From assembly GCF_963678635.1 (NCBI RefSeq), contig NC_087066.1, forward strand, positions 16,415,949 to 16,479,948: 64,000 bases of DNA, in the 5' to 3' direction. Made by a program: the position numbers and the translations under genes. Below are positions 48,801 to 58,766 of this stretch, in pieces. Source of the DNA: Symsagittifera roscoffensis. Taxonomy: Eukaryota; Xenacoelomorpha; Acoela; Convolutidae. Numbering within the stretch: position 1 is the stretch's first letter; each line of letters begins with the position of its first letter. Below the pieces are notes generated by a model. That model was given only the letters and a program-made list of their open reading frames with translations, had not been told where the DNA came from and did no database searches.

Positions 48801-50580
48801 CAAGGGTAAACATCGTTATAATGCAATGAAACATGGCATGGTGAACAAACTGAAGATTGTTATAACGCGTAATCAGATTTTTTCTTCATACGGAACATCG
48901 CAACATCACCCATTTAGCCAAAAGCATTATGAGATAGCAAAAATTGAAAACATAGGCGCTACGCGTAATACACCAAAGGCATAGAAACTGAAGCAAAAAC
49001 CAAACAACTTGAACAACTAATAATTGAAGAATAACAGTTCTAGAACAAAAAATCGTACTAATACATGTATACACCAAAATTTTGCTATATCGAGAAAGAG
49101 CCTGAAATAACAGTTGTAGAACTAAAAATCGTACTAACACATGTATAGGTCAAATTCTTGATATATCAACGAAGATCATAAAATAACACTTCTAGAACTA
49201 AAAATCGTACTAACACATGTATACACCAAAATTTCTCATGAACAAATAACCAAACAAACAGACTCATAATATAAATAAATGAAAATAAATAAATTAAATA
49301 AATACACACGCAGAAATAATAAAAGCAAAACTAAATGAAAGAAAGAATAATTAAATAAATAAACAAAACACGTGATAAAAATAAACAAAAATAAATATGT
49401 ACATACATAAATTATAAATAAATATAAGCAAACTAAACATAATTAAATAAATAGAAGAACAGATAATTAAATAAATAAAGATGAACAAATAAAGAAACAA
49501 ACATACGCAATCACGTGACATAGCGCGATATAGTCCAGCCCACATGATAATTGATAACTGTGGACGTTATTTGTCGACACTTGACAACAGACAACATTAA
49601 AAAAAAAAAACCCCGTTACACGATACCATAACACCTTGACTAAAGTCTTCGGTGTAATGAGGGGCGTAGGGAGAGGAACATGCTCAAAATAAACATCTTT
49701 TTTTCGCTCATAAACACAAAAAAAAGATACTCTAACCGAGTTCGTCAATTGTAGGGCGAGTCTCGTATTCGGGATCAGCGCACTTCAGAAACAATCCCCG
49801 CAAAATAGGATCTTCAATGTCCTTTGCATTGCGATGCCAATCGGAAATATCATCTGGAACCTCCAATTTAAGAAACAGCATCTGGTAGATCAGTAAGCCC
49901 AAACCGTACACATCCGTTTTACTATCGTACATCCGGGATCCAGACATACTTTTCAATTCAGGCGGATGGTAGCGATGGAGATCTTTTGGTTCCTCAACAA
50001 TCCGATACAAGTACTCCAATTCAGTAAACTTGTATAGTATCCCTTCGGTTGTTCTAGTACGAGTGGCAATGTCCGACAATAGAGCGGGCAATCCGAAGTC
50101 ACCAACCATAAAATGTCCTGACTGAATGAACACATTGGACGGCTTCAAATTTAAATGAAGAAAGCCACTTGACTTTATGAAGCTCAGCGCACTAATTATT
50201 TCCCCAACGGCTTTATGAACCTGGGCAATTGGAATATCTATATTTTCACCTGGTGTTTCACTTGGATCAATGTGATTCGAAATAAGTTCATGCAAACTAC
50301 AAGGATCGGGAAGGTCTGGGTACACTATGTTGACATTGACACTTGAGGTCGATTCTTCCCAAGAGAGGAAGACATCTTCAGGCACAAGCACACCTTTATG
50401 ATCGAGTTCAGATAACTTCATTAGCTGATTGAACAACTTATTCCCATAGTTAAGATCTGGACATTCAATCACTTTCACAATACAGTCGAATTTACTTTCA
50501 TCTTCGCTGTTTACCACCCCTCTGCACACTTTACCTTGTACACCCCACGCAATAGCATTTTGAACAGTAACATTCGACAT
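39823..50580 (-). CDS. STKLD1: STKLD1-like pseudokinase with C-terminal ARM-type repeats, 4 exons
   Basis: Exons: 49737-50580 (ATG at 50580, in-frame stop 30 bases upstream), 41688-41974, 41142-41504, 39823-40296. Phases 1, 0, 0 agree, and the total is 1968 bases (655 aa; human STKLD1/SgK071 about 680). The first exon alone encodes the kinase-like domain. The glycine loop is degenerate (AWGVQGKVCRG, 11-21) and the ATP-site Lys36 is kept (IVKVIEC). The HRD motif is HLN (142-144), so the catalytic Asp is missing; LKPSN and DFG (161-163) are present; PPE at 206-208 stands for APE; Asp223 and Arg275 are in place. Joining the exons over the 7.8-kb intron reads RPTIDELVDLPEVQHL, a normal kinase-domain end. 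Residues 283-655 are helical ARM/HEAT-like repeats, and the C-terminus (DNPEFVEAYATLLAELSSYD) matches the human tail. Function is poorly known; a scaffold or pseudokinase role is likely. The large intron holds many repeats. Confidence 0.9.
42361..42397 (+). repeat. hairpin plus TACCGACCA block
   Basis: GTTGCTGTGCAAGTAGCACCG followed by AAGATACCGACCA is a relative of the blocks at 2994 and 33401. It lies in the STKLD1-like intron. Confidence 0.55.
43861..44340. repeat. dispersed repeat starting CATAGCCAACTGACAGTTGG
   Basis: The ordered landmarks are CATAGCCAACTGACAGTTGG, AACTTTCGAATTTC, AATAGAT..CTCTTTGAATTT, GAACAATT.ATGATT..CACTTTT.TGATAA, GAGAAAACTGGATCA and CCTATATAAGAGTCTTCACTACG. The same order is seen, more or less complete, from about 19996, 34700, 37073, 38517 and 40660. 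It has no coding content. It is probably a nonautonomous element of about 0.4-0.5 kb; its ends are not defined. Confidence 0.55.
44524..44600 (-). repeat. tRNA-like SINE head with near-perfect B box
   Basis: On the minus strand the B box GGTTCGAGTCC (44536-44546) is followed by CGGGCAGACC. About 35-40 bases upstream TGGCCTTGAGATAACCTGG resembles an A box. An anticodon-like arm CCTTTGCACACCAAGG lies between them. There is no acceptor-stem pairing, so this is not a functional tRNA gene. A decayed copy at 47820-47900 sits next to the AGTCTAGTACCCGATTGC motif, suggesting both belong to one SINE. Confidence 0.6.
46547..46919. repeat. recent inverted repeat, arms about 155-172 bp, spacer about 50 bp
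   Basis: The left arm 46547-46718 runs from CTGGCTATGCCCAG to CTGCTTAAGCTG. The right arm 46769-46919 is its near-perfect reverse complement (CAGCTTAAGCAG ... CTGGGCATAGCCAG). The left arm has about 21 extra bases near 46675-46697. The arm sequence is a member of a dispersed family also found at about 61657-61830 and 62885-63060. The near-identity of the arms suggests a recent inversion-duplication or fold-back insertion. It would form a large hairpin in the STKLD1-like pre-mRNA. Confidence 0.9.
47820..48034 (-). repeat. composite SINE candidate: tRNA-like head and AGTCTAGTACCCGATTGC block
   Basis: On the minus strand a decayed B box (GGGTTTGAATTT, near 47833-47844) and GGCAACGAATGTGCC form a tRNA-like head (47820-47900). 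Within 80 bases, at 47977-48034, lies the block that on the + strand reads GTTTACGG..AAAAGTCTAGTACCCGATTGC..AACCTTGC..GCAAGGGTAA. The same block occurs at 36750, 37814, 48751 and, more decayed, at 44668 and 45550. Confidence 0.5.
48751..48810. repeat. AGTCTAGTACCCGATTGC-family block
   Basis: TTACGGGAAAAAAGTCTAGT is followed by ACCCGACTGCAATACCC and the small hairpin TTGCTTATCGCAAGGG. It lies inside ORF 48661-48984, which is therefore repeat-derived and not called as a gene. Confidence 0.6.
49030..49235. repeat. tandem repeat of about 80 bp, three copies
   Basis: Each copy has AATAACA.TTCTAGAACTAAA followed by AATCGTACTAACACATGTAT and then CACCAAAATTT. Copies begin near 49030, 49111 and 49183. 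No coding content. Confidence 0.75.
49250..49505. repeat. AAATAAAT-rich simple sequence tract
   Basis: A long interval of AAATAAATA, ACAAATAA and related words with little else. The Tyr/Ile/Phe-rich minus-strand ORF at 49351-49545 is its translation and is rejected as a gene. Confidence 0.85.
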
Positions 50581-50964
50581 ATTAACTGCAAAAACATTTG
50601 GCGTAACATTTCACTATTCTCTTTAATGGTAATCAGAAGAGCAAAAATTGTCATTTTCGAAATTGAATTATAAAAATGAGCCAGTCGGTCATAATGCCAC
50701 AAGTTTTGACGGTTTTTTCAAAACATTCATTTCGATCCAGGCATGCCTGATTTTTGTCGCGACAACTGAAAATCAGAAGTCAAAAAGAGAACAGCCGAGT
50801 TGACAATTGCATGAAAGCCATGCTAAAATTCCCCCCTGACCAATTGCTGATCGCAATTGGCTTATCTCGAAATTTTTGAGAGAGTATAGATGTCTGCTAA
50901 TTGACAGAAAACATCGAGAATGGCCACGACAGGCGATCTTGAAGACAAGATTTCATCTAGTTCC
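50581..50964. other. 5' flank of the STKLD1-like gene
   Basis: Immediately upstream of the ATG (minus strand) is TGTTTTTGCAG|TTAAT, a good splice-acceptor context five bases before the start codon, so the 5' UTR may be spliced or trans-spliced. No promoter element is clear. The minus-strand ORF at 50511-50702 overlaps the coding exon in another frame. Confidence 0.45.
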
Positions 50965-51587
50965 AGAGTGCAACTTCACTTGGGCCTAGTGGTCCAAACT
51001 CCTTGAGACATTATAAAACTTCTCAAGTTAGCTAGTTACCTTGAGCTTGATTGAATAACGTACTAGAGTTAATTCCAGAGCTTACTTATCATGTCTCGAG
51101 TAATTGGTTTTAATTGGAGAGATTGTTTTACGAGATTATGCTGAGATAAGGTGAGTTTCTAGTTTGATCTATCTGAAATTGGATAGAACACACAGTGTCT
51201 AATAAAAAAAGTGCTTAACACTAAGTTCCCGATTCTGTTTTCAACGGGAATTGCGTATTTTTTGGTATTTAGAGACCTGGCAATGGGGGCGTTTTATTTG
51301 ATTTCTAGATTGTGGGTTTTTTTTATAGTGTCTCTTAAGCAGAAACACGATTTTGAGTTCCATTTCTAGTTGAACCGTTAATTGGGGGACCGACCTTTTA
51401 CCAGACCGATCTTTCAACAGAAAAGATATAACGTTTAGTCCGGTTAAAGACAATGTTTTCACGGTTTTTTAGCGAAGTTTTTTTTGGATGTAACCGCTTC
51501 CGTTTCAAATTTTCCACTAGTTCAAATTTATCTCAATTCAAATAAGGCCTTGTCGTGTGGCAAAAGGTCAATCTGGTAAAAAAAAAC

Positions 51588-51791
51588 CTAGCCCCGTTTA
51601 TTGGCCTCGACCGATGGAATAAGAATAGCACGAGAAATAAGGTCTCTGGCCCTTGATCCAATGGCTTTGGAGCCTATCATTCTTAATGTCAAATGTGGCA
51701 TTCGCGGACGATTGTTACAAACGTAAGAATTTTGCAAGATATAGGAGCGATTTGTGGTCTTCGCTGATAAATTAAAAATCATAATAATCAT
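51588..51791 (-). pseudogene. downstream ORF of the array unit (unit 1), unknown family
   Basis: A 67-codon reading frame ending in RDLISRAILIPSVEANKRG and conserved in all four units (54758-55036, 57114-57359, 59418-59663). In unit 2 it opens only about 50 bases after the reverse-transcriptase frame stops, so it may be a frameshifted C-terminal extension of the same element. No domain recognised. Confidence 0.4.
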
Positions 51792-51807
51792 AAAAATACA
51801 GAATTTA

Positions 51808-52606
51808 ACGTAAATTGGTAAATTGTACGTCTTACAAAGACAAATATGAAAAGTATAATTAAAGTGCTCATGGAATGTGTTAAGAGTGAGTCAAGTCAAG
51901 AGTCTTGGCACGTAGAAGCACGATGTCACAGTTGCTTGGGCGGCAACCTGATATTGATGAGTCTTCCAGGTAGATCCTGGCTTTCTGGAAAGGAGATGCA
52001 GTGTCGTATGTGATCCTCATCAACCATCTGGAGCTTACAAAGTCGGCAGACACAGTCCATATACGCTGTAAACCCTTTTTCCTGTACAATATCATGTATT
52101 TCGCGTTTATAACAGCCAATTTTAGTGCATATAATATTATGACATCCCGAGGTGTAGTATAGCGCAAAGATACGTCTATGTCGCGTGTTTGCCTGCCTCA
52201 GGCCAAGGTAATCGTTGAAGTATAGGTTCTCAAGAAGGAGTCTCGTGGAGCTGAAAACAGAGATTCCAGCCCATTTCTTCCAGAAAATTCCACAAATTCT
52301 GTTATAATGGTCGTCCAACTTATCTGTGTCGATCTGTAGGAATGTATTCAGGCCACATGTTCATGCTGGGAGAACAACTTGCTCCAGAAGTCTCTGGGCC
52401 GAGTTAAAGCACACTTTCTGAAGGTATATTTTCTGTTGGAGTCCAAACACGGTTGATTTAGTTTTGTTTATCTACACATTGAGGTGTTCTGTGCAGGCTA
52501 GTTTTGGTGTTAGGTTGACTCCCAGGTAGCAGAAGGTATTCGTGTACGCTATAGCAATTCCTCTATAGAACAGGGCGTCCTCTGGCATGATTTTGCCTCC
52601 TTTCCT
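51808..52606 (-). mobile_element. 5'-truncated non-LTR retrotransposon (LINE) fragment with 14-bp TSD
   Basis: It is flanked by perfect 14-base direct repeats AAATACAGAATTTA (51794-51807 and 52607-52620). Units 2-4 have a single uninterrupted copy of this sequence at the same place. On the minus strand, 52606 downward translates as the end of a reverse transcriptase (YTNTFCYLGVNLTPKLACTE ..., RLLEQVVLP), with at least two stops. An ORF at 51926-52318 follows, with the zinc-knuckle-like CRLCKLQMVDEDHIRHC typical of LINE C-termini. The 3' end carries a doubled octamer CAATTTAC CAATTTAC and no poly(A), as in CR1-like elements (inference). Confidence 0.88.
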
Positions 52607-52729
52607 AAATACAGAATTTAGGAATAAGATTCAAGGGCTGAATCAAGTTCCCAGTTTTAACATTTTTAGCTAATGTCAAAGTTTTTGAAATTAAACAGCA
52701 GTTGCTAGCATAGTTGACTCGCCAAGAAC

Positions 52730-53463
52730 ATCAATTGCGCTCAGTAAATTTTTCATAGGAGAATTTCCAGTATATTTCAGTCAATTTTTCTTTCAAACTT
52801 TTGTAATCCATCGTTATCAGGTCGAATCCAAAACAAGCTGACAATTTATTTACCAGTAAAGGTACACAGTACCAGAAATTGTCCTTGCCAATTTTTTTCA
52901 GCTTTGACATGAAACACGCGTTTCTGGATACTTGTCGGATCTCGAAGGAATTTTAGTTCCAGGGCAAAACGTGATCGTAAACCTAACAGCCGTTGTTGAT
53001 GTTAGCAACTTTGTGGAAGAAAAAGGGATCGTGCGTTTCTCCATGTAGTGAGAGAGGTAAAAATCGGGATTTTTCACGTCTTTGCCGAGGAGTTTAGAAT
53101 CCAGTTAGTAGCTCTCCTTTGTACATCTTCGAGGCCTCTCAGTTCTGTTTTGTTTGGCTTACACACCTCAGATCCATATGATATAATTGGTTCAAAGTAG
53201 CCACAGTATGCACTTTAGTTTTGATGATAATGATGTCGATTTTGACAAATTTCGTTTGATTTGGAAAAAAACTCTTCTGGTTTTTTGACACTCGCTGTTC
53301 TTAGCAGCCAGACCAGATGAGATTTCTTGATGTTATGATTACTAAAAACTAGGTCCTTCTCAGTATCAGGTTCTGAAAGCTCGTGTTCACCTATATGAAT
53401 ATTATGCGATGTACAATCTGATTTGAAGATCAAGTTATGACATTTTGATAGATATAAACTCAT
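52730..53463 (-). pseudogene. reverse-transcriptase C-terminal remnant (array unit 1)
   Basis: The minus-strand reading starts MSLYLSKCHNLIFKSD (53463 down). After frameshifts it gives YFEPIISYGSEVCKPNKTEL and LRGLEDVQRRATNWIL, the hallmark block of CR1/jockey-type non-LTR polymerases (compare RPILEYG..VW..., KLE.VQRRATR). It continues with FEIRQVSRNACFMSKLKK and a final helix ending FSYEKFTERN. Several stops and frame changes are present. The catalytic YxDD region is not in the unit, so only the thumb/C-terminal part survives. Confidence 0.8.
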
Positions 53464-54136
53464 GTTGTTATCACTGTAACATTCGCCCAGAAGTACATAC
53501 CGACGGAAAATAAAGATAGGCTATGAAACGACTGGCTAGCGTCTAAACTTAGCTTCACATGCTTTTAACCGTCTCTTTAGAGTTATTTCTGAGTGTGGTT
53601 CAATAACATTAGGTCGACGGAGTTATTTTTTTAAGGCAATCGGCCAAACTGCGCAAATTTACTTGGTTACATGCAAAATAGTGAGCTCATGGCTGGGTCT
53701 CAGTACTCCCAGACCACGAGGTCACTCCTAAAAACAGGGCTACTACTTAGTTGACATATTACTTTTGTTTTTGTTCAGTAGATAAAGATCAAACCATTCC
53801 CGTAACTCCTAGCTTCTCAAAATCTGAAAATGAACTTGATGTCATTTAATTCAATTCATGACATACCAGGAAGCTAAAAAATGTTTTAAAAACTAGTTCC
53901 AAGTCTTTTCCCGAGACCCTTCCGGAATCGGGTCAAAGAGCTGTCTTGTTGTCGACCAGGAAGGGTAGCAAACTCCTAACAATAGCCCTCCCCATTCCCG
54001 GGCAGAACTTCATAACGATTGTAGCTGCACAATCGTTACAGTTCGGATTGCCCTTCCGCCAAAATCCTCGGCTGTAAATTTCTATCTGCTTATTTCAGCA
54101 ATCTGTCTGTGTTTTCTCAGCAAAAATCTTTGTTCT

Positions 54137-56498
54137 AGAGTGCAACTTTACTTGGGCCTAGTGGTCAAAACTCCTTGATACATTATAAAACTTCTCAAAT
54201 TAGCTAGTTTCCTTGAGCTTGATTGAATAACGTACTAGAGTTAATTCCAGAGCTTACTTATCATGTCTCGAGTAATTGGTTTTAATTAGAGATTGTTTTA
54301 CGAGACTATGCTGAGATAAGGTGAGTTTCTAGTTTGATCTATGTGAAATTGGATAGAACACACAGTGTCTAATAACAAAAGTGCTTAACACTAAGTTCCC
54401 GATTCTGTTTTCAACGGGAATTGCGTATTTTTTGGTATTTAGAGACCTGGCAATGGGGGCGTTTTATTTGATTTCTAGATTGTGGGTTTTTTTGATAGTG
54501 TCTCTTAAGCAGTAACACGATTTTGAGTTCCATTTCTAGTTGAACCGTTAATTGGGGGACCGACCTTTTACCAGACCGATCTTTCAACAGAAAAGATACA
54601 ACGTTTAGTCCGGTTAAAGACAATGTTTTCACGGTTTTTTAGCGAAGTTTTTTTTGGATGTAACCGCTTCCGTTTCAAATTTTCCACTAGTTCAAATTTA
54701 TCTCAATTCAAATAAGGCCTTGTGGTGTGGCAAAAGGTCAATCTGGTAAAAAAAAACCTAGCCCCGTTTATTGGCCTCGACCGATGGAATAAGAATAGCA
54801 CGAGAAATAAGGTCTCTGGCCCTTGATCCAATGGCTTTGGAGCCTATCATTCTTAATGTCAAATGTGGCATTCGCGGACGATTGTTACAAACGTAAGAAT
54901 TTTGCAAGATATAGGAGCGATTTTTGGTCTTCGCTGATAAATTAAAAATCATAATAATCATAAAAATACAGAATTTAGGAATAAGATTCAAGAGCTGAAT
55001 CAAGTTCCCAGTTTTAACATTTTTAGCTAATGTCAAAGTTTTTGAAATTAAACAGCAGTTGCTAGCATAGTTGACTCGCCAAGAACATCAATTGCGCTCA
55101 GTAAATTTTTCATAGGAGAATTTCAAGTATATTTCAGTCAATTTTTCTTTCAAACTTTTGTAATCCATCGTTATCAGATCGAATCCAAAACAAGCTGACA
55201 ATTTATTTGCCAGTAAAGGTACACAGTACCAGAAATTGTCCTTGCCATTTTTTTCAGCTTTGACATGAAACACGCGTTTCTGGATACTTGTCGGATCTCG
55301 AAGGAATTTTTGTTCCAGGGCAAAACGTGATCGTAAACCTAACAGCCGCTGTTGATGTTAGCAACTTTGTGGAAGAAAAAGAGATCGTGCGTTTCTTCAT
55401 GTAGTGAAAGAGGTAAAAATCGGGATTTTTCACGTCTTTGCCGAGGAGTTTAGAATCCAGTTAGTAGCTCTCCTTTGTACATTTTCGAGGCGTCTCAGTT
55501 CTGTTTTGTTTGGCTTACACACCTCAGATCCATATGATATAATTGCTTCAAAGTAGCCACAGTATGCATTTTAGTTTTGATGATAATGATGACGATTTTG
55601 TCAAATTTCGCTTGATTTGGAAAAAAAATTTTCTGATTTTTTGACACTCGCTGTTCTTAGCTGCCAGACCAGATGAGATATTTTGATGTTATGATTACTA
55701 AAAACTAGGTCATTCTCAGTATCAGTTTCTGAAAGCTCGTGTTCACCTATATGAATATTATGCGATGCACAATCTGATTTGAAGATCAAGTTATGACATT
55801 TTGATAGATATAAACTCATGTTGTTATCACTGTAACATTCGCCCAGAATTACATACCAACGGAAAATAAAGATGGGCTATGAAAAAACTGGCTAGCGTCT
55901 AAACATAGCTTCACATGCTTTTAACCGTCTCTTTAAAGTTATTTCTGAGTGTGCTTCAATAACATTAGGTCGACAGAGTTATTTTTTTAAGGCAATCGGC
56001 CAAACGGCGCAAATTAACTTGGTTACATGCAAAATAGTGAGCTTATGGCTGGGTCTCAGTACCCCCAGACCACGAGGTCACTCCTAAAAACAGGGCTACT
56101 ACTTAGTTGACATATTACTTTTGTTTTTGTTCAGTAGATAAAGATCAAACTATTCCCTTAACTCCAGCTTCTCAAAATCTGAAAATGAACTTGATGTCAT
56201 TTAATTCAATTCATGACATACCAGGAAGCTAAAAATTGTTTTCAAAACTAGTTCCAAGTCTTGTCCCGAGAGCCTTCCGGTTTTTGGAATCGGGTCAAAG
56301 AGCTGTCTTGTTGTCGACCAGGAAGGGTAGCAAACTCCTAACAATAGCCCTCCCCATTCCCGGGAAAAACTTCGTAACGATTGTAGCTGCACAATCGTTA
56401 CAATTCGGATTGCCCTTCCGCCAAAATCCTCGGCTGTAAATTTCTATCTGCTTATTTCAGCAATCTGTCTGTGTTTTCTCAGCAAAAATCTTTGTTCT
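54137..56498 (-). repeat. tandem unit 2 of the RT-bearing array (2.36 kb)
   Basis: Full-length unit without the LINE insert; it provides the empty site (ACAGAATTTAGGAATAAGATT near 54968). Similarity to unit 1 is very high by eye. It contains RT remnants at 55601-55819 and 55088-55273 and the downstream ORF at 54758-55036. Confidence 0.9.
55088..55819 (-). pseudogene. reverse-transcriptase C-terminal remnant (array unit 2)
   Basis: Same remnant as in unit 1, with different small lesions. The N-terminal block (55601-55819) and the C-terminal block (55088-55273, MFHVKAEKNGKDNFWYC...) lie in different frames, and the block between them holds the YGSEVC-like polymerase motif with stops. Confidence 0.75.
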
Positions 56499-58766
56499 AG
56501 AGTGCAACTTTACTTGGGCCTAGTGGTTCAAACTCCTTGATACATTATAGAATTTCTCAAGTTAGCTAGTTACCTTGAGCTTGATTGAATAACGTACTAG
56601 AGTTAATTCCAGAGCTTACTTATCATGTCTCGAGTAATTAGTTTTAATTAGAGATTTTTTTACGAGATTATGCTGAGATAAGGTGAGTTTCTAGGTTGAT
56701 CTATCTGAAATTGGATAGAACACACAGTGTCTAATAACAAAAGTGCTTAACACTAAGTTCCCGACTCTGTTTTCAACGGGGTTTGCGTTTTTTTTTGGTA
56801 TTTAGAGACCTGGCAATGGGGGCGTTTTATTTGATTTCTAGATTGTGGGTTTTTTTGTAGTGTCTTTTAAGCAGTAACACAATTTTGAGTTACATTTCTA
56901 GTTGAACAGTTAATTGGGGGACCGACCTTTTACCAGACCGATCTTTCAACAGAAAAGATATAACGTTTAGTCCGGTTAAAGACAATGTTTTCACGGTTTT
57001 TCAGCGATGTTTTTTTTATGTAACCACTTCCGTTTCAAATTTTCCACTAGTTCAAATTTATTTCAATTGAAATAAGGCCTTGTGGTGTGGCAAAGGGTCG
57101 GTCTGGTAAAAACCTAGCCCCGTTTATTGGCCTCGACCGATTGAATAAGAATAGCACGAGAAATAAGGTCTCTGGCCCTTGATCCAATGGCTTTGGAGCC
57201 TATCATTCTTAATGTCAAATGTGGCATTCGCGGACGATTGTTACAAACGTAAGAATTTTGCAAGATATAGGAACAATTTGTGGTCTTCGCTGATATATTA
57301 AAAATCATTATAATCATAAAAATACAGAATTTAGGAATAAGATTCAAGGGCTGAATCAAAATCCCAGTTTTTTTTATTTCTAGCTAATTTCAAAGTTTTT
57401 GAAATTAAACAGCAGTTGCTAGCATAGTTGACTCGCCAAGAACATCAATTGCTCTCAGTAAATTTTTCATAGGAGAATTTCCAGTATATTTCAGTCAATT
57501 TTTCTTTCAAATTTTTGTAATCCATCGTTATCAGGTCGAATCCAAAACAAGCTGGCAATTTATTTTCCAGAAAAGGTACACAGTACCAGAAATTGTCCTT
57601 GCCATTTTTTTTCAGCTTTGACATGAAACACGCGTTTCTGGATACTTGTCGGATCTCGAAGGAATTTTTGGTCCAGGGCAAAACGTGATCGTAAACCAAA
57701 CAACCGTTGTTGATGTTAGCAATTTTGTGGAAGAAAAAGGTATCGTGCGTTTCGTCATGTAGTGAAAGTTTTGTTTGGCTTACACACCTCAGATCCATAT
57801 GATATAATTGGTTCAAAGTAGCCACAGCAAGCATTTTAATTTTGATGATAATGATGACGATTTTGACAAATTTCGCTTGATTTGGAAAAAAAACTCTTCT
57901 GGTTTTTTGACACTCGCTGTTCTTAGCTGCCAGACCAGATGAAATTTTTTGATGTTATGAGTACTAAAAACTAGGTCTTTTTCAGTATCAGGTTCTGAAA
58001 GCTCGTATTCACCTATATGAATATTATGCGATGTACAATCTGATTTGAAGATCAAGTTATGACATTTTGATAGATATAAACTCATGTTGTTATCACTGTA
58101 ACATTCGCCCAGAAGTACATACCGACGGAAAATAAAGATAGGCTATGAAACGACTTGCTAGCGTCTAAACATAGCTTCACATGCTTTTAACCGTCTCTTT
58201 AAGGTTATTTCTGAGTGTGGTTCAATAACATTAGGTCGACAGAGTTACTTTTTTTAAGGCAATCGGCCAAACGGCGCAAATTAACTTGGTTACATGCAAA
58301 ATAGTGAGCTCATGGCTGGGTCTCAGTACCTCCAGACCACGAAGTCACTCCTAAAAATAGGGCTACTACTTAGTTGACATATTACTTTTGTTTTTGTTCA
58401 GTAGATAGAGATCAAACCATTCCCTTAACTCCTAGCTTCTCAAAATCTGAAAATGAACTTGATGTCATTTAATTCAATTCATGACATACCAGGAAGCTAA
58501 AAATTGTTTTAAAAACTAGTTCCAAGTCTTTTCCCGAGACCCTTCCGGATTTTGGAATCGGGTCAAAGAGCTGTCTTGTTGTCGACCAGGAAGGGTAGCA
58601 AACTCCTAACAATAGCCCTCCCCATTCCCGGGCAAAACTTTGTAACGATTATAGCTGCACAATCGTTACAATTCGGATTGCCCTTCCGCCAAAATCCTCG
58701 GCTGTAAATTTCTATCTGCTTATTTCAGCAATCTGTCTGTATTTTCTCAGCAAAAATCTTTGTTCT
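56499..58766 (-). repeat. tandem unit 3 of the RT-bearing array (2.27 kb)
   Basis: It differs from units 1-2 by a deletion of about 90 bases in the RT remnant (near 57766) that fuses two blocks into a longer frame (57445-57834). Unit 4 shares the deletion, so units 3 and 4 share a more recent common ancestor. Confidence 0.9.
57445..58085 (-). pseudogene. reverse-transcriptase C-terminal remnant (array unit 3)
   Basis: Two overlapping frames (57813-58085 and 57445-57834) cover the remnant. The longer one gives LNQLYHMDLRCVSQTKLSL, then VSRNACFMSKLKKNGKDNFW, and ends FSYEKFTESN. The polymerase motif YGSEVC has been lost by deletion and frameshift, so the 129-codon ORF is not a functional enzyme. 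Confidence 0.75.

Larger units (their letters stand above)
41975..49736 (-). other. 7.8-kb first intron of the STKLD1-like gene, repeat-filled
   Basis: The donor is G|GTTAGAG at 49736 and the acceptor TTTTTATAG ends at 41975. No extra exon is needed, because the flanking exons join in phase and in a conserved place at the end of the kinase domain. The intron contains tRNA-like SINE candidates, AGTCTAGTACCCGATTGC motifs, CATAGCCAACTGACAGTTGG repeats, a recent inverted repeat (46547-46919), an 80-bp tandem repeat (49030-49235) and an AAATAAAT-rich tract (49255-49500). ORFs of 60-123 codons inside it are repeat translations. Confidence 0.8.
50965..54136 (-). repeat. tandem unit 1 of the RT-bearing array (3.17 kb including an insert)
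   Basis: The unit starts AGAGTGCAACTTCACTTGGG. The same start recurs at 54137, 56499 and 58767. Without the 813 bases added by the LINE insertion at 51808-52606 and its target duplication, the unit is about 2.36 kb, the same as unit 2. It contains a decayed reverse-transcriptase C-terminus on the minus strand (52730-53463) and a conserved ORF of unknown nature (51588-51791). Confidence 0.88.

Noticed and set aside
48661-48984. 107-aa ORF
   Set aside because: It contains the AGTCTAGTACCCGATTGC repeat block and sits in the STKLD1-like intron on the opposite strand.
49030-49235. CRISPR-like array
   Set aside because: The genome is eukaryotic and the copies are contiguous tandem repeats of about 80 bp rather than short repeats separated by unique spacers.
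49351-49545. Hydrophobic 64-aa ORF resembling a membrane protein
   Set aside because: It is the translation of an AAATAAAT simple repeat on the minus strand.
51926-52318. 130-aa ORF as an independent zinc-knuckle gene
   Set aside because: It is the C-terminal end of the inserted LINE fragment, continuous with its RT translation and inside the 14-bp TSDs.
57445-57834. 129-aa ORF (and 59750-60139) as a host gene
   Set aside because: It is a deletion-fused fragment of the RT C-terminus repeated in each array unit.
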